Assembly (NCBI GenBank): GCA_045542735.1
Contig: JAZQLQ010000015.1
Span: 159,794 to 223,793, forward strand
Length of the DNA: 64,000 bases
Source: UBA2882 sp045542735
GTDB lineage: Bacteria > Bacillota > Clostridia > Lachnospirales > Lachnospiraceae
Direction of reading: 5' to 3'
Below the pieces are notes generated by a model. That model worked only from the letters and a program-made list of their open reading frames with translations. It ran no database searches and was not told the DNA's origin. Position numbers and translations under genes: made by a program. How positions within the stretch are numbered: the stretch's first letter is position 1; each line of letters begins with the position of its first letter. This document shows positions 6,971 through 16,337 of this stretch, one piece after another.

Positions 6971-8722
6971 ATGAAGGAGAAAAATCAAACAGTACAATAT
7001 GTAACCAAAGCGGTTATTGCAGTGATGGTGATAGTATCTGTCTTTGCCGGCGTGACCAAGATTTTTACGGGATTTGATATTGATGAGGCCTATGCCCTTG
7101 CGATTCCATATAGAGTCTTGCAAGGGGATAGGCTTTTTGCAGATATGTGGGAAGTACATCAGACTTCTTTTTTATTACCCTATTTATTCTTCGAAATGTT
7201 TTATGCCATCGGTGGTTCAATGGATGGCGTGGTGTTATATACAAGAGTGGTAACCACAGTCTTACATCTGCTAGTTTCCTTTGTGGTATATGGGGAATTA
7301 AAGCGAAACTTTGGAGAAAAAGAACAGGCTTTAGCAATGATCTTAGCCTTGATTTATTTTAATTTCTTGCCTAAATGGATGATAAATCTGGATTTTTCCA
7401 TGCAACAACTCTGGTTTTTCACCTTATTTCTTGTTTTCTTTTGGAAGAGTATCCGGAAAGGCAATGCCGCATGGCTTATGTTTATAGCAGGTGTACTATT
7501 GGCGCTTGATGTATTGGCGTATCCGGGGATGGTTTTTGTATATGTGGCAGTGGTTTTGTTGTTATTTATAAGGAAAGAAAAAAGATGGCAACAGATTGGT
7601 GGTTTGACAGCCGGTTGTGCGGTATCTGCTTTGGTTTTCTTTGTGTGGATTTTTACTTATATGACACCACAGGAGTTGATAGAAGCGGTACCCAAGGTAT
7701 TTATGGACGGCTCCCATCAATATGATATGATGACAAAGTTGGGACTGTATGCGTCCCAATGGCTGGAAGTATTGGTGCAGGCCGCAATTTTACTGATTCC
7801 CACACTGATTGTTACGGTGGTAGTCATTTGGCTTTATAGCAGGTTAAAGTGGTCTGAGAAATTTGGGACGCTTTCCATAGGCTTACTATTCTGTATTGTA
7901 TTTGAGGGTATGATTTCCCTTTTGATTACGTTGGCAGGATTGGTGACCACTTGGGGACCTTTCCGTTTGCAGGTACGCTATATTATTCAGTTTGTTATGG
8001 CATTTGTGCTGTATGGACAGATGAAAAAGGAAACAAAAGATAAAGGAAAACATTGGAGCGTGGAAATGCTTTTATGGCTTTCGCTGGCATCCTTTGTGGG
8101 AATTTTAATTGCTTCCAATGTAGGTCCGGTGACCAGTTCCTCTTATCTGGTAATTGGAAATATGGTTTTCTGTGGGCTTACCGTATATCTGGCAAAGAAT
8201 CGGGGAAAAGCCATGCAGGTGCTCTCTTATGCCGGAGCCATAGTCTTTTTGTGCAGTTTATTGATGTGCAAAGGTTTTTATATGCGCAATACCGAATATG
8301 TGCCGGGAGATATCTCAGGACCACTGCAGAAAGTAGAAGAAGGTCCTTTGGCAGGAGTGTATGTGCCGGTGAAAGACCATGAGCGCTATACATCAGATTA
8401 TGAAACCATACAGGCCAATACTACCGGGGAAGATTATGTGTTGTTTATGGGGACGGAAGGTTTGTCCAACCTATATGCCAACGGAAAAATCGTGATTCCT
8501 ACAACGATTAGTACGCCGGCGTTTAATGAACAATGGGTGGATTATTTTGAAACTGCCGGACAAGAGCAACCGACGGTAATCTTCATTGCCAAAAACACCA
8601 TAGATGACAGAGATAAATTTTTTGTTAAAAATGTATTTGGCATTTGGATTGCTGAGAGATATGATGTAGAATGTATGGAAGAGACAGACTCGCTGTGCAT
8701 TTTGCGCTTAAAAGATGAGTAG
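6971..8722 (+). CDS. Multi-pass membrane glycosyltransferase, GT-C/GT39-like
   Basis: A 583-residue protein with roughly ten to twelve transmembrane segments and a C-terminal soluble domain of about 130 residues. The first external loop carries FDIDEAYALAIPYR, matching the acidic D-E pair after helix 1 that binds metal and polyprenyl-phosphate sugar in GT-C enzymes. WEVHQTSFLLPYL then resembles the second loop block. It should move a sugar from a lipid carrier onto a surface polymer or protein outside the membrane. ATG 6971 follows GGAAGG by ten bases; an ATG at 6953 is in frame but poorly placed. The donor and acceptor are unknown. The acyltransferase pair upstream suggests a shared role in wall-polymer decoration. 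Confidence 0.72.
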   Translation: MKEKNQTVQYVTKAVIAVMVIVSVFAGVTKIFTGFDIDEAYALAIPYRVLQGDRLFADMWEVHQTSFLLPYLFFEMFYAIGGSMDGVVLYTRVVTTVLHLLVSFVVYGELKRNFGEKEQALAMILALIYFNFLPKWMINLDFSMQQLWFFTLFLVFFWKSIRKGNAAWLMFIAGVLLALDVLAYPGMVFVYVAVVLLLFIRKEKRWQQIGGLTAGCAVSALVFFVWIFTYMTPQELIEAVPKVFMDGSHQYDMMTKLGLYASQWLEVLVQAAILLIPTLIVTVVVIWLYSRLKWSEKFGTLSIGLLFCIVFEGMISLLITLAGLVTTWGPFRLQVRYIIQFVMAFVLYGQMKKETKDKGKHWSVEMLLWLSLASFVGILIASNVGPVTSSSYLVIGNMVFCGLTVYLAKNRGKAMQVLSYAGAIVFLCSLLMCKGFYMRNTEYVPGDISGPLQKVEEGPLAGVYVPVKDHERYTSDYETIQANTTGEDYVLFMGTEGLSNLYANGKIVIPTTISTPAFNEQWVDYFETAGQEQPTVIFIAKNTIDDRDKFFVKNVFGIWIAERYDVECMEETDSLCILRLKDE

Positions 8723-8751
8723 TTAAAGATTATATGTTAAGGAGAAAATAC

Positions 8752-9810
8752 ATGAGCTGGGAAGAATATGTACGAAAAGTTGTTCCCTATACCCCTGGCG
8801 AACAACCCAATCGTCCCAATATGATTAAATTAAATACCAATGAATGTCCTTATCCGCCGGCGCCCGGAGTACGCAAGGTCTTGGATGAGTTTGACGTGGA
8901 TAAGCTACGCTTGTATCCCGATCCGCAGGCAGCGGTTTTGGTAGATGCATTGGCAAAATATTATGGAGTAAACGATACGGAAGTGTTTGTGGGTGTCGGT
9001 TCTGATGATGTGCTGGCAATGATCTTTTTGACATTCTTTAATAGCAAAGCTCCTATTCTGTTTCCGGATATTACCTATTCGTTTTATGACGTATGGGCGG
9101 ATTTGTATCGGATTCCTTATAAAAAGATGTTATTGGATGAGGAGTTCAATATCCGCAAAGAGGATTACATAGGTGGGGAGCCAAAAGGTGGCATTATTTT
9201 CCCCAATCCCAATGCGCCTACAGGTGTGTTAATGCCTTTATCTGAGATCGAAGAAATTGTGGCAGCCAATCCCGATGTCATTGTGGTTGTGGATGAAGCA
9301 TATATTGATTTTGGTGGAGAAAGCGCTCTGCCGTTAATCCGCAAATATGACAATCTGTTGGTGGTACAGACTTTTTCCAAGTCCCGTGCCATGGCAGGTA
9401 TGCGTATCGGCTATGCTTTTGGATGCGAAAAGTTAATCAAATATTTAAATGATGTGAAGTTTTCTTTTAATTCTTATACCATGGACCAGACAACGCTGGC
9501 GCTTGGTGTGGAAGCCATTGAGGATGATGCCTATTTTAAAGAAATCGTGGGTAAAATTATCAATACAAGAGAACGCGTAAAGAAAGAACTGAAAGAATTG
9601 GGCTTCTGCTTCCGGGATTCATCCAGCAATTTTATTTTTGCAACCCATCCCAAGTATGATGCAGTAGAGCTTTTTGAAGCCTTGCGCGCGGAAGATATCT
9701 ATGTCCGTCATTTTGGTAGTGAAAGGATAAAAAATTATTTGCGTATTACCATCGGAACGGATGAAGAGATGGATACTTTATTGGCATTTTTGAAAGAATA
9801 TATGAAATAA
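8752..9810 (+). CDS. hisC: Histidinol-phosphate aminotransferase
   Basis: 352 residues, class I/II PLP-dependent aminotransferase fold. It should convert imidazole acetol phosphate and glutamate to histidinol phosphate in histidine synthesis. Marks are KLNTNECPYPP at the N-terminus, PNPNAPTG in the middle, VDEAYIDFGG, and the PLP lysine K210 in TFSKSRAMAG. The terminal segment ENYLRITIG-like text (KNYLRITIGT) carries the substrate-carboxylate Arg. AAGGAG lies seven bases before ATG 8752, so the upstream ATG at 8734 is rejected. No other his gene is near; isolated hisC-like genes in Firmicutes can also act on aromatic amino acids, so phenylalanine/tyrosine transamination is an alternative. Confidence 0.9.
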   Translation: MSWEEYVRKVVPYTPGEQPNRPNMIKLNTNECPYPPAPGVRKVLDEFDVDKLRLYPDPQAAVLVDALAKYYGVNDTEVFVGVGSDDVLAMIFLTFFNSKAPILFPDITYSFYDVWADLYRIPYKKMLLDEEFNIRKEDYIGGEPKGGIIFPNPNAPTGVLMPLSEIEEIVAANPDVIVVVDEAYIDFGGESALPLIRKYDNLLVVQTFSKSRAMAGMRIGYAFGCEKLIKYLNDVKFSFNSYTMDQTTLALGVEAIEDDAYFKEIVGKIINTRERVKKELKELGFCFRDSSSNFIFATHPKYDAVELFEALRAEDIYVRHFGSERIKNYLRITIGTDEEMDTLLAFLKEYMK

Positions 9811-9825
9811 GGAAAAGGTGAAGAT

Positions 9826-10683
9826 ATGAAAGAAACGATCAAGAGTATTTTAAAGGGTATGGTCATTGGTGTGGCAAATATTATTCCCGGTGTCAGCGGT
9901 GGTACCATGGCAGTATCAATGGGTATTTATGATAAGTTGATTCACTGCGTAACCCATATTTTGAAAGAGTTTAAAAAGAGTATTAAGTTTTTGATTCCCA
10001 TCGGTATCGGAATGGTCCTGGCTCTTGTAGGGCTTAGTTTTGTAATTGAAGCTGCGTTTGAGCATTTTCCGGCACAGACTAATTTGCTATTTATCGGTTT
10101 GATTGTGGGCGGACTTCCGGCTATTACCAAAAAGGTAAAGGGTAATACCATCCGTATCGGTTATATTATTGCGGCAGTTCTGTTTTTTGCAGTGGTTGTA
10201 GGTTTGGCAGCAGTTGGCGAAGGCAATGGTGCAGATGCGGATATGTCCTTCAATTTTATTAACGTATTGAAGTTTTTCGGTGTAGGTGTTGTTGCATCAG
10301 CAACCATGGTGATTCCCGGTGTCAGCGGCTCCATGATGTTAATGCTTATGGGATATTATCAGCCGATTATTGAGACAATCAGTACTTTTGTCAAAGCCTT
10401 GGTGGCGTTCGATGTGCCCGTATTATTACAGTGTTGTGGCATTTTGGTTCCTATGGGACTTGGTATTGTCATCGGTATTGTGGTTATTGCCAAAATCATT
10501 GAGGTTATTTTTGATAAGTTCCCCATGTATGCATATTGGGCGATTATTGGCTTGATTGTGGCATCACCTTTTGCCATTTTGTTGCTCAGTGAGTTTGGTA
10601 AGATTACCATTGTAACCATTATTACAAGTGTAGTGACCTTTGCCCTTGGTTTTGTGGCAGCAATGAAGCTGGGAGAAGAATAA
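9826..10683 (+). CDS. DUF368-family polyprenyl-phosphate transporter (PopT-like)
   Basis: 285 residues, polytopic membrane protein. It contains two copies of the signature PGVSGG/S: NIIPGVSGGTMA near residue 20 and MVIPGVSGSMML near residue 165, reflecting the internal repeat of the family. Members of DUF368 (PopT) were shown to return undecaprenyl phosphate from the outer to the inner membrane face, so this protein should recycle the lipid carrier used for wall polymers. That fits the surface-polymer genes just upstream. GGAAAAGG precedes ATG 9826 and the methyltransferase gene follows after one base, so the genes probably form one operon from hisC onward. Confidence 0.9.
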   Translation: MKETIKSILKGMVIGVANIIPGVSGGTMAVSMGIYDKLIHCVTHILKEFKKSIKFLIPIGIGMVLALVGLSFVIEAAFEHFPAQTNLLFIGLIVGGLPAITKKVKGNTIRIGYIIAAVLFFAVVVGLAAVGEGNGADADMSFNFINVLKFFGVGVVASATMVIPGVSGSMMLMLMGYYQPIIETISTFVKALVAFDVPVLLQCCGILVPMGLGIVIGIVVIAKIIEVIFDKFPMYAYWAIIGLIVASPFAILLLSEFGKITIVTIITSVVTFALGFVAAMKLGEE

Positions 10684-10684
10684 A

Positions 10685-11452
10685 ATGGAAAGTTACGGTG
10701 GATTTGCTTCCGTATATGATATATTTATGGATGAAACACCATATGAAGCATGGGAAGAGTTTCTTGTGAACAGTCTGAAAGCATATGGTGTTGATAGTGG
10801 TTTGGTGCTGGAACTTGGCTGTGGAACCGGGACTATGACAGAACGATTGGCAAATGCCGGCTATGATATGATTGGTGTGGATAATTCCTATGAAATGTTG
10901 GATGTTGCCATGCAGAAGAAAGCAGTTTCGGGCTTGGATATTTTGTATTTATGCCAGGATATGCGGGAGTTTGAATTGTACGGCACCGTGGCAGCAGTGG
11001 TCAGTGTATGTGACAGTGTCAATTATATGACGGAGCCGGAGGATTTGCGGACGGTTTTTCGATTGGTAAATAATTATCTGGACCCGGACGGATTGTTTGT
11101 GTTTGATTTTAATACTGACTACAAATATCGGGAAGTCATTGGCGATACGGTTATTGCGGAAAATCGTGAAGAGGGCAGTTTTATCTGGGAAAATACCTAT
11201 GATGAAGAAACGCATATCAATGAATATGCCGTGACTTTTTATAAACCGGTATCAGAAAAAGAAGACACTTTGTATGAGCGGATTGAGGAGTTTCACTATC
11301 AGAGAGGGTATACTCTGGATGAAATGAAGCAGTTGATAGAGAGTGCCGGAATGTACTTTGATAAAGCAATCGATGCAGACACATTAGGAGAAGTAACTGA
11401 TGAGAGTGAGCGGATTTATGTGTTTGCCAAAGAACAGGGAAAGAGTAAATAG
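10685..11452 (+). CDS. Class I SAM-dependent methyltransferase
   Basis: 255 residues with a Rossmann-fold methyltransferase core. Motif I is LVLELGCGTGTMTERLA, and the acidic ribose-binding end of strand beta-2 is IGVDNSYEML. Motif IV-like VSVCDSVNYM and the LFVFDFNTDYKY strand follow. The arrangement matches the small-molecule methyltransferases (Methyltransf_25-like, ubiE/CypM type) often annotated only generically. The substrate is not evident. It starts one base after the DUF368 stop and ends one base before hslO, so it is translationally coupled in a tight operon. Confidence 0.88.
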   Translation: MESYGGFASVYDIFMDETPYEAWEEFLVNSLKAYGVDSGLVLELGCGTGTMTERLANAGYDMIGVDNSYEMLDVAMQKKAVSGLDILYLCQDMREFELYGTVAAVVSVCDSVNYMTEPEDLRTVFRLVNNYLDPDGLFVFDFNTDYKYREVIGDTVIAENREEGSFIWENTYDEETHINEYAVTFYKPVSEKEDTLYERIEEFHYQRGYTLDEMKQLIESAGMYFDKAIDADTLGEVTDESERIYVFAKEQGKSK

Positions 11453-11453
11453 T

Positions 11454-12335
11454 ATGAAAGATTATATTGTAAGAGCAACAGCTGCAAATGCACAAATCCG
11501 TGCTTTTGCAGCAACAACAAAAAATATGGTGGAGTATGCAAGAGATGCCCATGGGACAAGTCCTGTTGCAACAGCGGCTTTGGGCAGATTGTTGACAGCC
11601 GGAGCCATGATGGGAACCATGTTAAAGAGTGAGAAGGATTTATTGACCTTGCAGATTAAAGGTAGCGGACCTATGCATGGTGTGACAGTTACTGCAGATT
11701 CCGCTGCCAGAGTCAAAGGTTATGTAGATGTACCGGATGTCATGTTGCCGCCCAATGCAGTTGGCAAATTGGATGTGGGTGGTGCCCTTGGACTGGGTGT
11801 GTTGACGGTAATCCGTGATTTGGGTTTAAAAGAGCCTTATGTGGGACAAACTGTGTTACAGACAGGTGAGATTGCTGAAGACTTAACCTACTATTTTGCC
11901 ACATCGGAGCAGATTCCCTCTACCGTAGGCTTAGGTGTTTTAATGGAAAAAAATAATACAGTGAAGCAGGCCGGTGGATTTATTATTCAGTTGATGCCCT
12001 TTGCAGAAGATAGTGTGATTGAAAAATTGGAGGAAAATCTTGCAAAAATCAATTCGGTAACTTCTGTTTTGGATCAGGGTAAGACACCGGAAGAAATGCT
12101 GGAGCTTTTATTGGAAGGAATGGACGTGGAAATTATGGATACCATTCCTACCGAGTTCTATTGCAATTGTGATAAAAAGAGGATTGAGAAGGCGCTTATA
12201 AGCGTCGGTCAAAAGGACTTAAAAGAAATGATCGATGACGGAAAAGAAATTGAAGTGAAATGTCATTTCTGTAATAGTGCTTACAAATTTTCAGTGGATG
12301 AGCTGAAGGAATTGTTGAAGAAAGCAAAGAGGTAA
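11454..12335 (+). CDS. hslO: Redox-regulated chaperone Hsp33
   Basis: 293 residues. Hsp33 is a cytoplasmic holdase switched on by oxidation; its C-terminal zinc site releases Zn and forms disulfides. The four cysteines are present as C237-x-C239 (FYCNCDKK) and C270-x-x-C273 (KCHFCNSAY), in the usual spacing. The N-terminal domain opens MKDYIVRATAAN and has KGSGPMHGVTVTAD, typical of the family. ATG 11454 is used with AGGGAAAG upstream; a longer frame from 11400 runs through the preceding gene. It sits in the tight 10685-14260 unit with nadE. Confidence 0.96.
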   Translation: MKDYIVRATAANAQIRAFAATTKNMVEYARDAHGTSPVATAALGRLLTAGAMMGTMLKSEKDLLTLQIKGSGPMHGVTVTADSAARVKGYVDVPDVMLPPNAVGKLDVGGALGLGVLTVIRDLGLKEPYVGQTVLQTGEIAEDLTYYFATSEQIPSTVGLGVLMEKNNTVKQAGGFIIQLMPFAEDSVIEKLEENLAKINSVTSVLDQGKTPEEMLELLLEGMDVEIMDTIPTEFYCNCDKKRIEKALISVGQKDLKEMIDDGKEIEVKCHFCNSAYKFSVDELKELLKKAKR

Positions 12336-12337
12336 AC

Positions 12338-14260
12338 ATGCAGAACGGATTTTTAAAAGTGGCGGCTATGACACCGCAAATCAGAGTAGCAGATCCAATG
12401 TATAATGCGGCACGTATTTGTGAGTGCATTGATGAGGGTGAAGAGAATAAGGCAAAGATTATGGTATTTCCTGAGCTTTGTATTACAGGATATACTTGCG
12501 GCGATTTATTTTTGCAGGAACGACTTTTGGAGCAGGCAAAGCAGGCGTTGATGGTGATTGCAGAGCATACAGACGGTGTGGATGCCTTGATTTTTGTGGG
12601 ACTTCCATTGGAAAGAGACAACCGCTTATATAATGTGGCTGCTGTGATTAACTGCGGAGAAATCATGGGCTTTGTACCCAAGAGTGAAATTCCCTCCTAT
12701 GGTGAGCATGCAGAGGGTAGATATTTTGTGTCAGGAAATGAAATCCCTGTGATGCTTGATTTTGACGGACAGGAGATTCCTTTTGGAACAAACCTCTTAT
12801 TTACTTCGGATGCGATAGATGGCTTAAGTGTAGCATGTGAGATCTGTGAAGATGCTTTGGTGGCTAAGACACCTTCTACAGACCATATTGCGGCAGGAGC
12901 CAATGTGATTGTCAATTTATCTGCATCTGCAGAATATGTGGGAAAAGATGAATACAGACAGTTGATGGTACAGTCTCTCAGTGCAAGATTGATTTGCGGA
13001 TATATCTATGCCAATGCGGGAGAAGGGGAGAGTACTACCGATTTGGTATATGGCGGACACAATATCATTGCAGAAAATGGCAAGATATTGGCACAGGCCA
13101 AGAACTTTACTTGTGAAAATCTGTACAGTGATTTGGATATTTACCGTTTGCGTGCAGAGCGCAGAAAAATCAGAAACTTTGCACCGGTTACGGACAAAGA
13201 ATATATGTTGATTCCTTTTGCGTTAGTGCGTGAGGAAACACAGTTAACCCGTACCTTTGAAAAAATGCCCTTTGTGCCGCAGGATGAAGCGAAACGCTTG
13301 AAGCGGTGTGAGGAGATTTTGTCCATTCAGGCTTATGGATTAAAGAAACGCATGGCGCATACCCATTCCAAATGTGCGGTGATTGGTATTTCCGGCGGTC
13401 TGGATTCTACTTTGGCACTGTTAGTTACAGCAAAAGCATTTGATTTGTTGGGATTGGATCATAAAGGAATTAAGGCAGTGACCATGCCTTGCTTCGGAAC
13501 GACCGACAGAACCTATGACAATGCCTGCCGCTTATCTCAAATGTTGGGTGCAGAGTTGATAGAAGTAGATATTAAGAAGTCAGTAACCTGTCATTTTGAA
13601 GATATTGGACAGGATATGGATAAGCATGATGTGACTTATGAAAATGCACAGGCGAGAGAACGTACCCAGGTGCTTATGGATATTGCAAACAAAGAGAACG
13701 GTATGGTAATCGGAACCGGAGATATGTCAGAGCTGGCATTAGGTTGGGCTACCTACAACGGAGATCATATGTCCATGTATGGTGTTAATGCAGGAGTGCC
13801 CAAGACATTAGTCCGTCATTTAGTTCGTTTCTATGCCGATACTTGCGGGGATGAAAAACTGGCAACTGTCCTTATAGATGTATTGGATACACCGGTAAGT
13901 CCGGAGCTTTTACCGCCTGAGGATGGAAAAATCTCCCAGAAGACAGAGGATTTGGTAGGACCTTATGAATTGCATGACTTTTTCTTATATTACATGCTAC
14001 GTTTGGGTTTTTCACCGTCCAAGGTGTTCCGCTTAGCACTGGAAACTTTTGCAGATGATTATTCTGCAGAGACTATTTATCAGTGGATTAAGACATTTTA
14101 TCGTAGATTTTTTATGCAACAGTTTAAGCGTTCTTGTTTGCCGGATGGGCCCAAGGTTGGTAGCGTGGGTGTATCTCCCAGAGGAGATCTGCGCATGCCC
14201 TCAGATGCCTGCGCAGATATATGGCTAGAAGAATTGGAAGAGTTACAGAGTGTTTTGTGA
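12338..14260 (+). CDS. nadE: Glutamine-dependent NAD+ synthetase
   Basis: 640 residues, the two-domain form. The N-terminal nitrilase-type glutaminase has the catalytic triad E46 (FPELCITGY), K115 (VPKSEIPSYGE) and C170 (ICEDAL) and releases ammonia from glutamine. The C-terminal synthetase adenylates deamido-NAD+ and amidates it; its ATP P-loop is SGGLDS (352-357), and GTGDMSELALGW and the NAGVPKTLV block follow. It lies two bases after hslO with an AAGAGGT ribosome binding site. The 3' end overlaps the convergent gene at 14243-14704 by 18 bases. Confidence 0.97.
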   Translation: MQNGFLKVAAMTPQIRVADPMYNAARICECIDEGEENKAKIMVFPELCITGYTCGDLFLQERLLEQAKQALMVIAEHTDGVDALIFVGLPLERDNRLYNVAAVINCGEIMGFVPKSEIPSYGEHAEGRYFVSGNEIPVMLDFDGQEIPFGTNLLFTSDAIDGLSVACEICEDALVAKTPSTDHIAAGANVIVNLSASAEYVGKDEYRQLMVQSLSARLICGYIYANAGEGESTTDLVYGGHNIIAENGKILAQAKNFTCENLYSDLDIYRLRAERRKIRNFAPVTDKEYMLIPFALVREETQLTRTFEKMPFVPQDEAKRLKRCEEILSIQAYGLKKRMAHTHSKCAVIGISGGLDSTLALLVTAKAFDLLGLDHKGIKAVTMPCFGTTDRTYDNACRLSQMLGAELIEVDIKKSVTCHFEDIGQDMDKHDVTYENAQARERTQVLMDIANKENGMVIGTGDMSELALGWATYNGDHMSMYGVNAGVPKTLVRHLVRFYADTCGDEKLATVLIDVLDTPVSPELLPPEDGKISQKTEDLVGPYELHDFFLYYMLRLGFSPSKVFRLALETFADDYSAETIYQWIKTFYRRFFMQQFKRSCLPDGPKVGSVGVSPRGDLRMPSDACADIWLEELEELQSVL

Positions 14261-14704
14261 TAGGTTTGATACGGAGGCTTTATTCAGTGCGGCCTCAATT
14301 GCCTGTATCAGAGCCTGGGAGGTATAACGGCTTTCCTCGTCATAGGTGATGTTGGCAAGGTCGACACCTTCATAAATCTGGCCCGCGATGGAATCAAAAG
14401 CAGGTTCCATTAAAGGGAACATGGTGGTAATAGTTTCGTTGATGTTTACCAGTCTTACGGCATTGATGTGGTTTTCATCTACAACGACTTCTACATTTAC
14501 AACGCTGTTGTTTAGGGTAAGAGAGGTGGTATAGACACCGGGTACATAGGTTGCCTGTGCCATAGTTTCCATGGCTTCATCGGAATCCTTTTTGCCAAAC
14601 ATAAAGATGAGTAAAACAACAAATAAAATAGCCAATGCTGCGAAAATAGCAGTGTATATTAATTCTTTCATATGAAGGACAACGATTTTGGTTTTATTTT
14701 GCAT
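14243..14704 (-). CDS. Membrane-anchored protein with FMN-binding-like domain
   Basis: 153 residues. A helix at residues 13-35 anchors the protein; the rest is a small extracellular domain. GVYTTSLTLNNSVVNVEVVVDENHINAVRL and the final ESRYTSQALIQAIEAALNKA echo the layout of FMN_bind domains, where a D/S-G-A-T-x-T-S motif near the C-terminus receives flavin. Here the glycine-alanine pair before the Thr-Ser is missing (SRYTS), so covalent flavinylation is doubtful. ATG 14704 has a strong AAGGAGA six to seven bases upstream. It is divergent from dapF and convergent with nadE. Confidence 0.65.
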   Translation of the reverse strand: MQNKTKIVVLHMKELIYTAIFAALAILFVVLLIFMFGKKDSDEAMETMAQATYVPGVYTTSLTLNNSVVNVEVVVDENHINAVRLVNINETITTMFPLMEPAFDSIAGQIYEGVDLANITYDEESRYTSQALIQAIEAALNKASVSNLSQNTL

Positions 14705-14780
14705 GGAAATCTCCTTTGCAGATTACTTTATATAACTTATGAAACAGAACGGGAAATATGACAGGAACTTGGAGGATATT

Positions 14781-15620
14781 ATGAAATTTACAAAGATGCA
14801 AGGCTGTGGAAACGATTATGTATATGTGAACGGTTTCACAGAGGAAATCAAAGATAAACCTGCGTTTGTGAGAGCAGTCAGCGACAGACATTTTGGTGTG
14901 GGTGGTGACGGTGCTATTTTTATCAACCCCTCGGATGTGGCAGATTTTGAAATGGAAATGTACAATGCAGACGGAAGCCGTTCTGAAATGTGCGGAAACG
15001 GTATCCGTTGTGTTGCCAAATTTGTATATGATAAAGGTATGACAGATCAACAACAAATCAGCATTGTCAGTGCAGGGCAGATAAAATATCTGGATTTGGA
15101 TGTGAAAGAGGGCAAAGTTGCAAATGTAAAAGTAAATATGGGGGAACCGGTTTTGCGTGCCAAAGATGTTCCGGTCATCAGTACTATGGAAGAGTCTGTA
15201 GATGAGCCTATTATGGTACAGGGTACAGAATACCGTATGACCTGTGTTTCTATGGGTAATCCTCATGCCATTGTATTTATGGATGATGTTGCCAATCTGG
15301 AGATTGAAAAAATCGGACCTTATTTTGAAAATCATGAGGTATTTCCCAACCGTACCAATACAGAGTTTGTGGAAGTGGTAGACCGTAGTCATGTCAACAT
15401 GCGTGTATGGGAGCGCGGAACGGGCGAGACATTAGCTTGCGGAACAGGTTGCTGTGCCACGGTAGTTGCCTGTGTATTAAACGGATTGACAGATAATCAG
15501 GTGACTGTTAAGGTTCTTGGTGGTGAAATCTTCATTGAATGGGATAGAGAGAACAATTTGGTTTATATGACAGGACCGGCAACTACAGTATTTGAAGGCG
15601 AGTTTCCGTGGGAAGAATAG
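14781..15620 (+). CDS. dapF: Diaminopimelate epimerase
   Basis: 279 residues. It interconverts LL- and meso-diaminopimelate by a two-cysteine, cofactor-free mechanism, feeding lysine and peptidoglycan synthesis. The catalytic pair is C71 in EMCGNGIRC and C220 in LACGTGCCAT. GNDYVYVNG at the N-terminus and GVGGDGAIFI are conserved substrate-contact blocks. ATG 14781 has GGAGG eight bases before it; an in-frame ATG at 14739 lies upstream of that site and is rejected. A strong terminator follows directly. Confidence 0.97.
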   Translation: MKFTKMQGCGNDYVYVNGFTEEIKDKPAFVRAVSDRHFGVGGDGAIFINPSDVADFEMEMYNADGSRSEMCGNGIRCVAKFVYDKGMTDQQQISIVSAGQIKYLDLDVKEGKVANVKVNMGEPVLRAKDVPVISTMEESVDEPIMVQGTEYRMTCVSMGNPHAIVFMDDVANLEIEKIGPYFENHEVFPNRTNTEFVEVVDRSHVNMRVWERGTGETLACGTGCCATVVACVLNGLTDNQVTVKVLGGEIFIEWDRENNLVYMTGPATTVFEGEFPWEE

Positions 15621-15635
15621 AGATTGATAGAAAAA

Positions 15636-15674
15636 GGGAGATAGTCCGCATGTGATGCGGGATATCTCCCTTGT
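15636..15674 (+). terminator. Intrinsic terminator after dapF
   Basis: GGGAGATA and CCGCAT pair with ATGCGG and TATCTCCC across a three-base loop and a 2x2 internal loop (15636-15670). A short T-rich tail (TTGTGT) follows. Confidence 0.85.
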
Positions 15675-15716
15675 GTCATTCTCAAAAAACAAATAGGAAA
15701 GTCAATGAATTCAGTG

Positions 15717-15722
15717 TATAAT
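15717..15722 (+). promoter_or_regulatory. Candidate -10 element for the sigma-factor operon
   Basis: A TATAAT follows TG directly in AGTGTATAAT. No housekeeping -35 is visible at 17 bp. An AGGAAAGTC string about 22 bases upstream could be an ECF-type -35, which would make the operon autoregulated, but the match is weak. Confidence 0.35.
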
Positions 15723-15794
15723 AAAAAAATCCAATTTCACCATAAATAAAAGTAACTATAAACGTATCTACAATGAAGAGGAAAGGGGAGCACT

Positions 15795-16337
15795 ATGGAG
15801 GATCGTGTGTTTGACCGGTGTATGGAACGCATCCGCCAAGGTGACAAAGATGCCCTCAAAGAGATTTACATTGCCTACGGAGGCTATGTATTCCATTTGA
15901 TTTTGGGGATTCTTGGGAACCGTGAAAATGCGGAAGATGTGACCAGTGAGTTTTTTATTAAGCTCTGGGATATCGCGGATAAGTATGTACCGGGAACGGG
16001 GCACCGTGGATGGCTTAGCCGGATTGCAAGAAATATGGCAATCGATTTTCTGCGGGCACATAAGAGGGAACTTCCGTATGATATGGAAGAGCCGGAGTTT
16101 GAAACAGCTGCAGATGGCGGAGAAAATACGACGGAAGGTACGGTCATCGGCAATATGACTGTAGAAGAGGCGCTTTCGCAGCTAAAGCCTGCAGAGCGGG
16201 AAGTCGTACATCTAAAGGTGATAGGAGATTTTACCTTTGAAGAAATAGCCAAGATGCTGGGTTCACCCATGGGTACGGTGACCTGGCGGTATCGGGAAGC
16301 AATCAAAAAATTAAGGAGGTGTGGCTATGAAGCGTGA
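15795..16337 (+). CDS. ECF-type RNA polymerase sigma factor
   Basis: 180 residues with only regions 2 and 4, the ECF/group IV layout. Region 2 includes NAEDVTSEFFIKLW and the DNA-contact stretch GHRGWLSRIARNMAIDFLR. Region 4 includes LKPAEREVVHLKVIGDFTFEEIAKMLGSPMGTVTWRY with a standard helix-turn-helix. It should redirect RNA polymerase to a small stress or envelope regulon. An AAAGGGGAG ribosome binding site precedes ATG 15795. The end overlaps the downstream membrane protein by 11 bases, the common arrangement for an ECF sigma and its anti-sigma factor. Confidence 0.93.
   Translation: MEDRVFDRCMERIRQGDKDALKEIYIAYGGYVFHLILGILGNRENAEDVTSEFFIKLWDIADKYVPGTGHRGWLSRIARNMAIDFLRAHKRELPYDMEEPEFETAADGGENTTEGTVIGNMTVEEALSQLKPAEREVVHLKVIGDFTFEEIAKMLGSPMGTVTWRYREAIKKLRRCGYEA

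Noticed and set aside
6945..6971. Eight-codon leader peptide overlapping the GT-C start
   Set aside because: It would begin at the predicted transcription start without a ribosome binding site, so chance overlap is more likely.
14261..14300. Terminator between nadE and the convergent gene
   Set aside because: Only a five-pair GAGGC/GCCTC stem without a T tract is present.
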